From Dipetalonema caudispina (taxonomy: Eukaryota; Nematoda; Chromadorea; Rhabditida; Onchocercidae), in the NCBI GenBank assembly GCA_013365325.1, contig JABVXV010000234.1, forward strand, positions 1 through 64,000: 64,000 nt of DNA, written 5' to 3'. Made by a program: the position numbers and the translations under genes. How positions within the stretch are numbered: the stretch's first letter is position 1; each line of letters starts with the position of its first letter. The notes below the pieces were generated by a model, which was not told the DNA's origin, did not search any database, and was given only the letters and a program-made list of their open reading frames with translations. Of the stretch, positions 1 to 13,626 are shown in pieces.

Positions 1-212
1 TGAGCCATAATTAATGTACCGCACAACTATTCAATTTGTCTTTGGTTGTAAATTGGCCAAAATGTGAGTTGTAAAGGAATTAGCAAAAGCATTTAGAGAA
101 ATTGATAGAAATTTCAAATCACAGCGCAAAACATTTAAGCTGACTGTTTCTTCTGCATTAGAAGCAATAATTGGCAGTTAATAAGTTCCAGAAATAATTG
201 TTTTACGTTTCT

Positions 213-247
213 ATTCAGGAAAATCGACGGTATCGATTTTCCTGAAT
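213..247. repeat. perfect 15-bp inverted repeat (hairpin)
   Basis: Positions 213-227 and 233-247 are exact reverse complements separated by a 5-base loop (CGGTA). The stem does not extend beyond 15 bp, because the flanking T-T and C-T pairs break it. It overlaps the end of the candidate minus-strand gene. It is too short for an ordinary miRNA precursor. Confidence 0.8.
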
Positions 248-670
248 TTGTTTTGCATGGGTGTTTTGCGCTATTTCCCATTCGGAAAGAATAACTAAAT
301 GGATAGTTTGCTGAATTTCTCTGAAAGATTATTCGGATTGGCGGTAATTTTTCATTGTTATGTAACATCCCTTTCCAACTTACTGCATGCTTTTTTGTGT
401 CCTTATTACATTTATTTCTCCTACCGCATGGCGTTTTTATTAGCTACTTCGCATTTTTTTCAACTCACTGAAAAATTATTCCATGCTTCTGTCCCCTGCG
501 ACATTTCTTCCTTGAAATCAACTTGTTTATTTCATTTTGCGAGAGTTCCGTCATCAAAACTTTTCCAAGTTGGATTATCACCACCATATCTTCCCACATT
601 TGATCGGCTCTTCCCGAACATGGCGTAATATTGGTCGGAAATTATTTTCAGATGGAATATAGCTATTCAT
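215..670 (-). CDS. candidate small 3-exon protein, 77 residues, unknown
   Basis: I do not recognise this gene. Three short segments join in phase on the minus strand: 670-585 (starts with ATG), 510-469 and 320-215 (ends TGA). The donors are GTGGTG and GTGAGT and the acceptors are TTTCAAG and CTTTCAG. The product is basic, with a lysine/arginine cluster (KKCRRGQK) around the first junction and a Gln/Glu-rich tail ending in RRFS. Segments two and three are also open in a second phase, giving a different product, so the frame is not certain. Further 5' exons upstream of 670 are possible. The stop codon lies in the arm of a perfect hairpin at 213-247. No ORF of similar quality lies on the other strand. 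It could be the 3' end of a larger gene, or chance. Confidence 0.35.
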
Positions 671-3600
671 TTTCATAATTCGTTTTTGGTTCCCATTGGC
701 ACTTATGCCAGAAATGTGCGCAAAATACGGAAGTTTTATTGCCTCAAAATGCTTGCAGAAGTAAATGTTGACGCGTTTTTGCGTTATATCAAAATTTAAG
801 AAGTTCGTAATCTTTTGAAGTTTTCACTGACATCTAATCTTAGAAAAAATTCCTGAACATTGTTCACTATTGTATTAGTTGTAAGAGACTATAATAAATC
901 ATTAAGATTTAAAAAAAAAATTGCTGAAAAGTTTAAAAGACTTTTTGATATCAAAAAATTTGATAAATAATTTTTTGCTTAATGACTATTTTGGCAAAAA
1001 CAAAAAAAAAAAAAAAAATTGTTTGACCTTAAAATTCATTCATTGGAGGCAATTTTAAATCTCTTATTTTTAGTGAAGCCATTTAAATCAAATAAGTCTC
1101 AGGATTCAATTGCTCATTGGTAATTACTTAGCATCAACGTATCCATCGCTATTGGCTCTCAGTATCGTTAATTGTTAATAGGCAGTTTCTCCAGCAATAC
1201 CTCTTATGACCATTATAAAAGTATGGGTAAAAAGTTGATTTCCTTGGATCAAAGAAACTAATTTTAAATTCTTGTCATTGATTTCTGCTAAAAAAACTTC
1301 CATTCATTTGTTGAAAGCTTCAGTTTAAGTTAATTAACTGGTTGGTTCAGCAAAATTAATAAAAAGTTGAAACAATTTATCAGTTAATTGCATATCTATT
1401 CATCCCTTAATTGCTGTTTTGAAGTTTTTCGGATATTTTTTTTGATTAATAACTTCTAGATTCTTATTAACACTTTAATTTAAATTAGACCTGATATGCT
1501 TGTTGGAAAATGATATGGCTGCATTTATTTAGGCACAGTGACTCATTCGTAAAAGGAATTAAAATATTTCTACAAATTAAAAAAACAAAATAAAATATAG
1601 AAAAAAAGTTTCATTTCATTTTTTTTTTTTTGTAAATAATTTCGGATCCCAGTTTTTTTTTATAGATAATTTCGAATTCCAGTATTCGATACATTTCAAT
1701 TCAATAAGGATAATACTCAATAGATAAACAAAAAAATAATTTAAAATATGTAATAAAAAAAAAAAAAAATACTAGCATGAATTTATATGTAGGAAAATGA
1801 AAATATAAGAAATCAAAGTGACAAATAAATAAGTATATATAAATATTTTAATTTGAATTTTGCAAAAAATACATGTAATGAAAATATTTTTAGTAATTTT
1901 TTCAACTTTAAAAAAAAAAAATGCATGTGGTACATTATATACAAGAATAATACAAATAAAAATACAAATATTTTAATGAAACTATCACTAGATGAAGAAG
2001 CACTGTAAAAGAAATGGTTTAAAAATTTTAATTTGATTTTACAAAAATACATTCGATACAAATATTTCTACTAATTCCTTTGAAATATATTATTTAACAC
2101 TTATTGATAACTTTGCTATCACCATTCCCATGTGACTAGAAGAAAAAAAAAGAAACAAAAAAGCGTAACAAAATGAAATGCAAACCACCTGTTAAAATTT
2201 AAAAATAAAAACGAACTGAGATAAAAATTTAGGATAAGATGAAGAAGACGGAAAATCATCATGATGAATATCATGATGAATAGCAGAAATGAATAAAAAG
2301 ATTCATTTTTTTTTTTTTAAATATATGAAGCTGAAAGATTAAGCTGAAGAAATATTAAAAATATAGGATGGTTTTGTTAATATGAAATAACAAATCAAAT
2401 AGAAATAATTTTATGAATAAATAACTAAAGAATATTACTAAAAATATTTTTATCCAATAATTAATTGTAAATTATTACCATTTATTTTGCAATTAATTAT
2501 TTTTATAGTTAGAGAAAGAATTTTTTTCTTTCATTTTTGTCACTTTTTTTTTTTCTTTTCTGTACAATAGTAAACACAAATTGTTGTAAATGGTTATTTG
2601 TGAAATATTTTCATCAGTAAATATATGGTAAATGCATAATTATTTGTGAAAAATTTAATCATTAATCAATAATTAAAACAAATATTTTTTATGCGAACAT
2701 ATGTTGATTTGAGAAATTCAACTTCAACAAGAAAACATAAAAGTAGGATCATTTTCAAAAAACGCATTTGCTGTTAGCATTTTTAAATAATAAAGGATGA
2801 ACTATGAATCTGTCAGATTACATTCTATTTAGCTTATCAAGCTTATTATATTCAGGCTGGAAAATTCACTGTCTCCAGATCAGTGATAGATAGTTCATTG
2901 CATTCAAACTATCAGGTTTGTTGTATCGTTTTTACTTTTACAGTTTATTTTCTTTTAATTTTTTTATTTTATTTTTTTCAAGTTTAGAAAAAATATAAAA
3001 ATTTGTTGAAAAACATTGTTTAAAGAGTTGAAAATAAATTGTTCAAAATTTTTAATCAAATTAAGAGGAAGAAATAGCACAGCATGAAAATCAAACAAAG
3101 CGAAAGAGATCGATCAATGAATTGTTTTGAAATTATTGATGTAAATAAAAAGAAAAGGATTCCTTCATATTAATTCAATGAATTTATGATTTATCAATGA
3201 AGGAAATATATTTAGCAATGTGATTTCAATCAATGGATTAGTTTAGAACAAAATTTAACTATAAACGAACGATATATAACTTAGTAACATTTTAAATAAA
3301 CTTAATGCTAGCTAACTTTGAAATTTACTTAGCAGTAATTCATATGGTTTAAAATGAGAAGTGCTGATAGTCGATGAATGAATCATCAATTAATCATTTT
3401 GGTTTAAATTGTTGAAATTTCCGAACAAACTAACTTTTTCGTCATATTATATTTTTATTTTTTTAAACGTCTACCATTTGCATAATTGAAAATTACAATA
3501 AACTACAAACTACACGACTAATTTACAGTTACGAAAAATACCACTAGCCATAAATTATTATCATAATTGATGCCAAAATCAAAGATTTATACTCGCATAG

Positions 3601-5983
3601 TGTATTTTCGTTTTTTTTTTTCTCTTGTTTTGAAAAGCAAAACTTTGCTAAGAAGTGAAATTTTGCTGCTATTTAATCTAAAATTTATCGAACGAATGTG
3701 CTTGAAAAATAACAGTGCAGAAATAATTTGCAGTTTAATCGTCAATAAATTAATTGTAAACAATATCATTAATGAATCTTTAAAACTACTAAATTTCGAA
3801 GTATTCGAAAAAGAATAAACTGCAGATATCCCTTATCTTTTATCAATGATATTACCAACATCAACTTATGAATACCTTCAAAACGCGTACGAAAAAAAAA
3901 AAAAGAAATAGCATGTTCCTTATCAATGATAGCGCCAATATCAAATTATGAATGTCTTTGCAATATGATCACTTTTTTTTACACATTTTAAATTAGTATT
4001 GCAAGAAAATTAAAGCATCAATTTCTCCTATCTTATCAAAGTGATACAAGCTGTCAAAAAATTTGAAGTTAATAAATAGATAAAAAAATGGTAGAATTTA
4101 TGAAATTATATCTGGTTGAAATTATTATGTAATTTAGTTGGAAAATCCATTACGTTTATACAGTAATCTCTAATTCAATTTTTTCTATTATTTTATTAAT
4201 TTAAATGAAGAATTAAATTTTGTTTTCCAATATGAATACATTATGCATTTTTGTCATCATATATTTTAATTCCTACAATTTCTGTTTTCTTTTTTTCTCA
4301 TCTTTCATGTATTGCTTTACAGACTATATAACTTCATTGTGGTACAAAATTAAAACCCTACATGTACTATAGATACATTTCAAATTTCAATAAAATATTT
4401 TGATATCATAATTTTAAAAATATAATAAAATCAATTTAATTTACAATTCAATGTATATATTATAAAAGAAAAAAAGCATATCAATTTATTAAGTAAAAAA
4501 AAAAAGAAATTTTTTTCCTCAACCATATTAATCTATATGCTCAGATAAATTATTATAATATTGTTTAATAAAATATCAATTAAACTATCGCCTAATTTAT
4601 TTGCTTATTTTTATTTTACAGTTTTCTTTTCCTTCTAAAATATATTTCTTATTTGAACTGTAATTCATTCGTAATTTCCGGATAAATTGAAAAATCAAAA
4701 TATAATATGCATTTTTCAAAAAAAAAAAAAAAATAATAATTTCTATTTTGAACATATATTTCTATGAATTATTAAGAAAATTCATTCTATCCCTAATTTT
4801 TTCTAACATTTAATAATTGAATATATTATATAGAAACACACACATACACCTATGAACATCCATACATATATGTTTAATCTCTTTAAAAATTTTTTAATAA
4901 AAAATAAAAAAAAAAAAAAAAAATTGTTCGAACATCAACTAACAATTTTTTTTCTCACCATTTTTATCTTTAGTTTATTTGATTTTATTTGTTACATATT
5001 TGTTTTTGCTTATAGCTCGAAATTTTCTAAACTTTTTCCATCCTTCTTTATCACTTTTTCCCACTCTTCTTTCTCTCCCTCTCTCTCTCTCTCCCATCGA
5101 TTCACCTTCAAACTTTCTCGTCTATCTTTATTTTAACCACTGTTCAATATGACTAAGCAAAACTATCAGTCATCATTCAACTAAATACTTCTTCAATTCT
5201 TGAAATATCAACTCATTGCATATTTGCTAACTAACTAACTAACTAACAATAATGAAGGATTTTTTTTTTTTTTTTGCCCTTTTCCACCCTCTAATTTTTA
5301 TTTTAATTATTGATAATTAATTTCATTTGCTATAATGATTTAAAAAGTTAAGCATAGAAATTAGTACCTAATTTATGACTTGAATAAATAGATTAATGTA
5401 GAGAAGAAATGATATTTCCATATATTCATCCTTCCTCTTCCTCTCTCTCTCTCTCTCTCCCTCTCTCTCCTTCTCTTTTCTTTTCTTTCCTTTTCTGATC
5501 ATTAATAATTAGTTTCTTATGATCACAATTTAAAAGTTAAATTTAAAAATTAACATCAAATTTTTGATATGAATAAGTAAATGAAGAAAAGATATTTCCA
5601 TTTGGTCATTCTTCCTATCTTGACCATTCTTTTCAATCATTTTCCAATTGTTCAAAATAATTACAAAGTATGAAATATTTTTCAGGACAATTGTAAAGTT
5701 TCAAATGGTTTTTTTGTTTTTTTTTTTTTTCTTTTTGTCTATGATCATATTCTGAATTAAAATAAATCATTTTGTTAAACTCATCAAAATATTCACGTAA
5801 TACACATGAGATATTAGGATAAATTAATCGTTTCATAGTCAAAATTTATGTTTTGCAAGATATTTGATCGAAATAGTTTTGCTCATCAATATAAAAATAT
5901 CGATGTTTAATGATTAATTAATTATAATAAAACTATTACTATTGATAACATAGTAATTGTTTATTCTAAATTTAATACAAACG
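671..5983. other. AT-rich gene-free stretch with simple repeats
   Basis: I see no exon with acceptable splice signals and coding character here. ORFs in the stretch are short, biased to Phe/Ile/Lys/Tyr and driven by poly-A or poly-T runs. Simple sequences include a TAAC/CTAA tetranucleotide run near 5228-5248 and CT-rich tracts near 5075-5095 and 5436-5470. Upstream non-coding exons and the promoter of the K+ channel gene probably lie at the right-hand end, but no motif is clear. Confidence 0.6.
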
Positions 5984-8900
5984 ATGCAAACGAGAACTGC
6001 ACATGGGAAAAATCGAATATCGGATGATAGGATTGGTTTAATTGGTACTGAACAAACGCCAACAACCGTTCTACAAAATTTTACCGGTGAGAAGAGGCCA
6101 TCTATGCTATTTGGTGAGGTAAAGTTGATTTTATATTAAAAATATGAATTTCAGGTGGAGAAGAAAAAAAATTAGAAACTAAAAGGAAAAAGTATAATTA
6201 ACAGAAGAGAAAATAATCTTTTTTTTTTCAAAATTTAAATATAATTTTAAATGTTAGTATATTATTGAAAAATTCATTTACAACAGGGTAATTCAATGGT
6301 AATTGATTCAGCAATACCGAATGAAAAACGACGAAGACGACGGAAGCGACGACGAACGTTAGAGGCATGCCTTTTTTTTTTTTTTTGAATTTCGGATAAG
6401 TTTAAAAATGAAAGCACAATTTAATTGTCAAATAATGTAATCAGAATGCTAAAAGTTATTTAAAGTAATAATAAATTGGTGAAAAGTACCAGACAAATTT
6501 TTCATTTAATCTTGAAGTAATTAGGTATGATAGAAGGTAAAAGGTAAAGTTAATTTACTCATTTAATTGCTTGCTCTTTATATGATAAATTTTTTTGCTA
6601 CCAATGACAAGTATTATGCTAATTTTTGTATTTTTTTTTCCTCCTTACTATCATCAAATGATATGTAAATAGCAAATTTAAAAAAAAATAAATTTTATAT
6701 TCTACCATTGACATGAATTTTTACTGTACAAATAATTTGAACTCCTTACTGCTATCAAGATTTTTTCATGAATTTTCATTTCCTTGGTACTATTCAGATT
6801 TCTTTTTTGCAATCAAATTCCACATAAAACTATTTTGAACAATGTAATAGAGTGATTTGCATATTCCATTATGACATTAGTAATTTTACAAATATTTAAA
6901 TCATTATTTTAGTGTTCTGTAAATTTGATAGAAGTGTTTGCTTTGATCGCAAAAATCATGAATATAGCAATATTGAATAAAATAAGTTCAAATTTGGAAT
7001 AAAATTAATCAAAAATTTTCGAATATTTTTTAAAATAAAAATGGCAGAAAAAAAAAAAACGTTTCACCCTGATATGTTTAATTTTTATTTTTCCTTGTTA
7101 TTAGTAATGCTGTGTAATTTACACTGTTGTTTCAGATAATATCAATTATCACTAAAAATTTATGAACAAAATGCTAAAGTTTTGTAAATTCTTTTAATTA
7201 GTGTTTAAAAATCACAATTAAGATTTATGAACAAACTGCCAGAAAAAAAAAATTGCTTAAAGTAATAAAATAAAACTAATAAAATTTATTAAATTAAAAA
7301 TTAAATATTTTCAAATTTGTATAAATTTTGATTGAAATACATTGATCTAAATGATGAAATAACATTGATTTCTGCGTAAAACATTTCAGATTAGTTTAAG
7401 ATACGATAATACTTATCGGCTATGTCAAAGAAAAAAAAAAAGCAAAAAAAAAAAAAAACAAGCAAGATGAGTATTTGTTAAGCCGAAAGTGTGGCATACA
7501 TCAATTATACCGACATTTGAGCGATTAATTTTATTGATGAAATACAAATTTTTAAAATTCTTTCATTAAGATTAAACTTTGCCATAACATATGTTTCAAA
7601 AATTTTGTGTAAAATTATTTCATAAACAAAAATTGAAGTGAAATTAATACTAACAGTTTGTTTTTTTTTTTTTTTTTTTTCAACACAAACAGACAAAAAA
7701 AGAAAAGCAAAAAAAAAAAAATTACGTTATAATTTGAAATAAACTAGAAATTGTATTTTTAAATTGCAAATATTTTAAAATATCAATTTTTGATTATTTG
7801 TGATTTTGTCTTCTGTTAATTAAATTAGAATTCAGATTTGCTTATGTATACTTTTTTGAAACAAGTTATTTTTCATTTTGTAAAATTTACAAAATGATAT
7901 ATTTGTGACGATTAATAATGCTAAAGGCTTATTAATAAGCAAAGAAATCGACATCACTCCAAAAAAAAAAAAAATAATTCAATTTTTCAATCATTTTTGC
8001 AGAAATGACGACGGCAAATATATTTTATAATAAAAAATGAAATATGTGAATATTTTAAAAAAAATTTTAAGTAGAAAATGAAATATGTGAATATTTAAAA
8101 AAAAATTTTAAGAAAAAACAGAAGTGAATTTTCACAACTTTTAAATCAATTTTAAATTACGAAAAGACGAAATTTGATAAATGAAAATGGTAAAATAAAT
8201 TTTAAAAAAATGACAAAAAATTATAAACAACTAACTGGCAAGATATAATAGCAAAAAAAAAAGGGATAAACTATATCTTTAAATAAATTCGAAACTTACA
8301 ATATTTTTTTGATTTGATGAATATTTGAAATTTCTATCAAAAATATTTGTTATCAATTTATAGGTTAACTCTCATAAAGAGAAAATGGAATTACCAAAGG
8401 AAAGAAAAGTTGAAAAAGTAACCGGTGGTCGAACAATATGGCGGAATATAATTTGGCTTATCATACTTTTTGCATATTCTTTCATTGGTGGTACTATTTT
8501 TAGTGCCATTGAAGGTAAAATATTGCTAGAAATTATTTATTTCAAATAAATTTCTTTCCATTTCTAATATTGCTAAATTTTTTCTCAAATTTCAAAATAT
8601 TTTTGCAAAATGTACGATTTATGAGCAATAGATGCTGTATCAAATTACACGAAAGTCGTTTAGTATATTATCAAATGGATTTGAACTTCAAAAAATAGTT
8701 TCATTTTTCCTTTCAATTCTTGGTCGGCTTTTTTTTTTTCAGGTAACTATGATAAAAATGAAATTATAATGAGGTACAGGCATGATAAGGACCTTTATGA
8801 AAAGCATAAAATATATCAAATAGAAATTTTCAGGTATATAAATTTTCAATAACAATCGATATTAATAATAAAAAGTTTTGTCAATACAAATAAAAAGTTT

Positions 8901-11900
8901 TTGTCAATAACAAAAGAAGTTTGCCAAAAATTTTTTCCACTTTAAATTTTATTTTTAGTCTAAAATAAGGAAAAAATATTTATTCATTTCTCTATTAATA
9001 CCAATAACCATCGATCCGTTGTTTTTTTTTTTTCTTGATATGATGAAGAATGATATAATTGAAGTTGACGAATAAAATAAATTATTTTACACTTGGAATA
9101 ATTAGAAGAGATACTTGATACTTTACTGAAATACACTAAATTAATAATGAAATGATATATTTGAAATTTACTAATGTTACACTTTGAGTAGTTAAAAAAT
9201 ATATTCGTATATTTTACTGTAATGCAACTAAGCAACAAATTGGATGAACAATTTGGATTTAACAACTAATTTGATAATGATGAAGACAGAAAAGGTTAAA
9301 ATAAGAAAAAAGCAAACAATATTTTCATTTTAAAACATTTATACACTAATTATATCGATTAATTTTTACATTTAATATTTTTTAATGAATTATTTTATTT
9401 TAAAATAGCGAAAAATTTTTGGGATTTTCATTTTAAAACATAAAAAAAATACCAATGATTAAATTTTGCCATTTAAAAATGGTAAATAAATAAAGAAAGG
9501 AAGAAAAAATAAATAAAATTAATTTAAATAAATAATTTAGGAAATTATGGGAAATTGACAAGGATGAATTATTTATGCAAAATAAAAGTATTAGCGTATC
9601 AGAGACAGAAAATCATAAAATCAAACTTGCTAGTGATGTGCTCAATTGGTATGAGCATGAATTAGGAATCGAAATTAAAGAACCAATAATGGAGGATACA
9701 AAATGGAATATTTGGGGTGGTGTTTATTATGCTGCTAGCTTGTACACAACTATTGGTATGTTTTATATTCACTCATATTATCTTATATTTATTCAAATTG
9801 AGAAATACTTCTCAAATTTTTATACGTTGTTAACTTTAAAATTTCATTGAAATTTATAAATTTAATCAAATTTTGTTAAAATTTGTAAATTTCCCTTAAA
9901 CATTTGTAGATTGATAATTCCAATATTTCATTAAAATTTAGAACTATTTCTTAAATTCCTATAAATTGATACTCCGGAAAATTTGATTGATAAAGAAAGG
10001 CTATATAACTAATTGGTTTGATTCTTTTTTCATTGCTTGATTAATGACTGTCTTTTGATTTGAAAAAAAAAAAAAGGATTTCAATTTATAGTTTTGTCAT
10101 TCATTTTTCAAAAGTAAATTAATCATTTAGTTTAATTAGAAATTGGAAATAAATTCGATATTGTATCAAATATATAAATATTATAAAGGGACGATTTCTA
10201 TAATCCAACTAAAAATTTTCGAATAAATCTCTTCACATAAATTATTTGTTCATTTTAATTGAAAATTTAAAGAAAAAAATAAATATTTATTGCAGTATAT
10301 GATAATAATACTTGCTATCGTAACTGTTCAAGTAATTGAAGTATATCGAAATTAATAATAGATATTATTTATTATATTGTAACAATTTAAGAGCATAATA
10401 TTCTTTAATTAAATATTTATTGCGGTATATGTTAATAATATTTACTGTCGTACTATTTAAATGATTGAAGTATATGGAAATTAATAATAGATAATATTTA
10501 TTATATTGTAACAAATTAAGAGAATAATATTCTTAATTTAAATATTTATTGTAGCATATGATAATAATATTTGCTATCATCTTATTTAAGTAATTGAAGT
10601 ATATTCGAAATTAATAATAGATATTATTATACTGTAACAATTTAAGAAAATAATACTCTTTTTTTTTTTTTTTTTTTTCTAGGTTATGGAAATTTTCATC
10701 CTGCAACACAAGCTGGTCGTATAATATCGATGATTTATGCATTTTGTGGTATACCATTAGTTTTTACAATTCTTCTTGAATGGGGTTTTTTGTATTATAC
10801 CTGGTTGGATATGTTTTGGAAATGGTTCAATGTGAAATTCTGTTCAAATACAATGAAAAAACACCAGAAAAGACGTCTTGAAAAAGAAAAGTTCATTTTT
10901 TCAGTAATTTTTTTCCTTCCAAATTAAATTAAGTTTACTTGGTTACATTTTTTTCCAAAAAAAAGTTCGATTACTTATTTATTTTTACATAAAATTTTAT
11001 TAAAATGGAACTAACCAATAAAAGTAAAGGAAAAAAAATCGATGTTTAAATTATTTCTTGTTTAATTCAATTCAACTCTTAATTGTCTTCAAGAAAACAT
11101 AAGAATTTGCATTTCTTAAATAATGTATGTTTAGTTAAAAGGGGGAAAAAAAAAAGTTGCAAAATTTAGAAGTCGTCGTGCTGGAAGTGAATTGTCACTT
11201 AGATTTGGACCATTAACTCAATTATCGCATACTCATAGTGACCTTCATCAAACTGACCATCAGGTAAATTCAACAAAATTTATATTTTATATCATTAAAG
11301 TTTAAATGAATGATTAATTCATTTTTCTTCCTCTTCATTACTCTCTCACTTTTATGATAATTAATGAAATTTTTTTTTCTTTCGTTTTATTTTGAATAAA
11401 ATTTTATTTGAGCTGTAGCAATTTTTTGTTTCAAAAAATGAATTTTAATGGGAATTTTTATTTTATATTAAATTTACTATTTTTTCAAGAAATAACTTAT
11501 ATACCTGCTTTTCTTTTTTTTTTTTTTTTTTCACCACAAATTATTTGAATATCAACCTTATTGATTAATAAATGTATGATTCAGTGATTAAATTTCAGAT
11601 AGAAAGTGGTAAGAAAATATCACAATTACCAATTGAACTTAGTGAAGTGGAAAAACAACGTACTGTACCACTTAAAGCTGCATTCATATTTTTCTTCTTA
11701 TGGATTCTAATTAGTGCATTTGTTGTACGACTTTGGGAAACTAATTGGACCTATTTTACTGCTTACTATTATTTTTTCACCTCACTTACTACAATTGGTT
11801 TGTATTCTCATAAACAAAAAAAAAAAAAAAAAGTTTGAAAAACAATTAACACTTCTTATGAGAAATTAAAAACGTTTAAAAAATGTGAAAAATAATCATA

Positions 11901-13626
11901 GATACGAGCAGTTAAAAAAGAAAAAGAAAAAAGTGAAGTAATGATATTATAAAATTAATAATTAAAATAAGCATTAGAAAATATTTAAAGCATAGATTAA
12001 AAATATTAGAAATTAATCAAAACATAAAATCTTAAATAATTTTCCTATTTATAAATTTTAAAGAAAAAAAAAAAAAAAAACGAAAATTGCAATATTTTGC
12101 GAGGAAAGATTTTAAAATGAAATATATTTTATACAAAAAAAAAAAAAAAAAAAAATGAAAGTTTTAGGACTTGGTGATGTTGTCACAGAAACACCAAATT
12201 ATATTATTTTCAATTTGGCTCTTACAATGATAGGTCTTTCCGTGGTTGGCTTATGCGTTTCTATTGTACAGGTTACTTCATTAATTAAGAAATTTATTTA
12301 AATTAATATTTAAAGATTTTTTTTTTTTGCGGGTTTTAATTTAATCACTCTTTTATTTATAAATGATAATATAAAACAATGAGTATAATTATGCTTATCG
12401 GTGCACAGTTCTGTTTTTTTATTTCGTATAAAATAATAAATGATGAGTTAAATGTAAAACAAAGTTTAAGTAGAAAAAAAAATCTTAATTAAAGAAAAGA
12501 AAAAAAAAAAAATGAAACTTTACTGTTACAGGCAAAAATTCGTTTAATCTTTGATCGAATGATTCGTTCAATCGATAGTCAATATCGCATAAGACAGATC
12601 GATCCGGATGTTGCAACAATGACTGTTATTCAGGATGAAAAAGAGGGTATTAAAAGGTTAATTTTTCAGTAAATATATATATATAATCATCTCTCTTATC
12701 TGATAAACTGTTAAGATAAATGTAGAAAAGAATATTTGGGAAAGCAGAAAAAGATTTTTACTCTTTGAAAAATTTTAGGAAATTTTACAAATGACAAGAA
12801 AGAGTATTTAATCGTGCAAATACATTTAATAAGAACCGTTACTATATTTATTACAATGAAAGATCGATTATTTAATTAGGAAAAAAAAAAAAAAAACACC
12901 TCAGGTAATTATCTTATTTCATAAATCAATGTAAAATTATAAAATCATTAAAATTAATTGAAATTTAAGGCTTTGTGAAGCACAACCAATACAAGATCGT
13001 CTCATTTATATAGCAATGGATGAGCATAAAAAGCAACTTCTTCAGGACAGATGGCGACAAAGAAGTTCTATGGTAAACAGGTTAGTTCAATGATAAATTG
13101 ATTAGTTCAATTATAAAAAAAAAAGGTAATAAAAGAGCTCTAGCTACTCTTGTTTTTTTTTTCTCTCAGCTTTATCAAGATTATTTTCTATTTTGCTTAA
13201 TTTAATGGTAATTAACATTTTATTGCCTTATTAAAAAAGTTTTTTCAACAAAATTATTGCTTCATATGTTCCCATAAGATTCAAGAATTTTGTCGATTCA
13301 GCCCATTATAGCATTATCATATTTTAATAGTATATTTTCATTCATAAAAAATATTTGGTATTACCGCAGTTCATGTAATTATCCGAGTTCATTTAAATCT
13401 AAATATTTTCAGAATAACTCAAACCAGGCCAAGTCATGCAGACAAATGCATCCAGACCGGTCAAAGAGTAGATGATCAACCACCAGTAAGGTTGGATAGA
13501 CAAGATGATTGGGGAAGTGGAAGCAGTACATTATCGGATGAGGATGTTATTGATTACGATCCTATCACTGGAAAACAAATTGTACCACCGAGCGCACGAC
13601 GATATATATACACGGTTTTTGACTGA
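5984..13626 (+). CDS. two-pore-domain potassium channel (TWK/K2P family)
   Basis: This is a membrane leak K+ channel subunit that should act as a dimer in the plasma membrane to set resting potential. Exons: 5984-6118, 6287-6298 or 6287-6364, 8364-8514, 8743-8833, 9541-9755, 10683-10890, 11170-11263, 11599-11797, 12168-12271, 12532-12656, 12970-13080 and 13413-13626. All junctions keep frame, giving about 552 or 574 residues. Domain order: TM1 (WLIILFAYSFIGGTIF), first pore loop with selectivity filter TTIGYG split across exons 5 and 6, TM2, TM3 (FFFLWILISAFVV), second filter TTIGLG split across exons 8 and 9, TM4, then a cytosolic tail of about 150 residues. This is the canonical K2P layout. 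The start is the first ATG in the open frame. The long form of exon 2 encodes an Arg-rich run and would need a GC donor. A particular C. elegans twk orthologue cannot be assigned by eye. Nematodes have dozens of these genes. Confidence 0.93.
8031..8112. repeat. short direct duplication in channel intron
   Basis: A block of about 40 bases (AAAATGAAATATGTGAATAT followed by an A-run and TTTTAAG) occurs twice in tandem with only run-length differences. It is intronic, with no coding effect. Confidence 0.65.
10281..10664. repeat. three tandem copies of a ~130-bp repeat inside a channel intron
   Basis: Copies begin near 10281, 10411 and 10540, each opening AAATATTTATTG and sharing GATAATAATA, TTGAAGTATAT and TTATATTGTAACAA in the same order with scattered substitutions. 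The array lies wholly in the intron before the exon carrying the first GYG, and ends at the poly-T tract adjoining the acceptor at 10683. Confidence 0.8.

Noticed and set aside
299..628. 109-codon + strand ORF
   Set aside because: Phe/Leu/Ser-rich with no domain. It is the antisense shadow of the better-supported three-exon minus-strand candidate.
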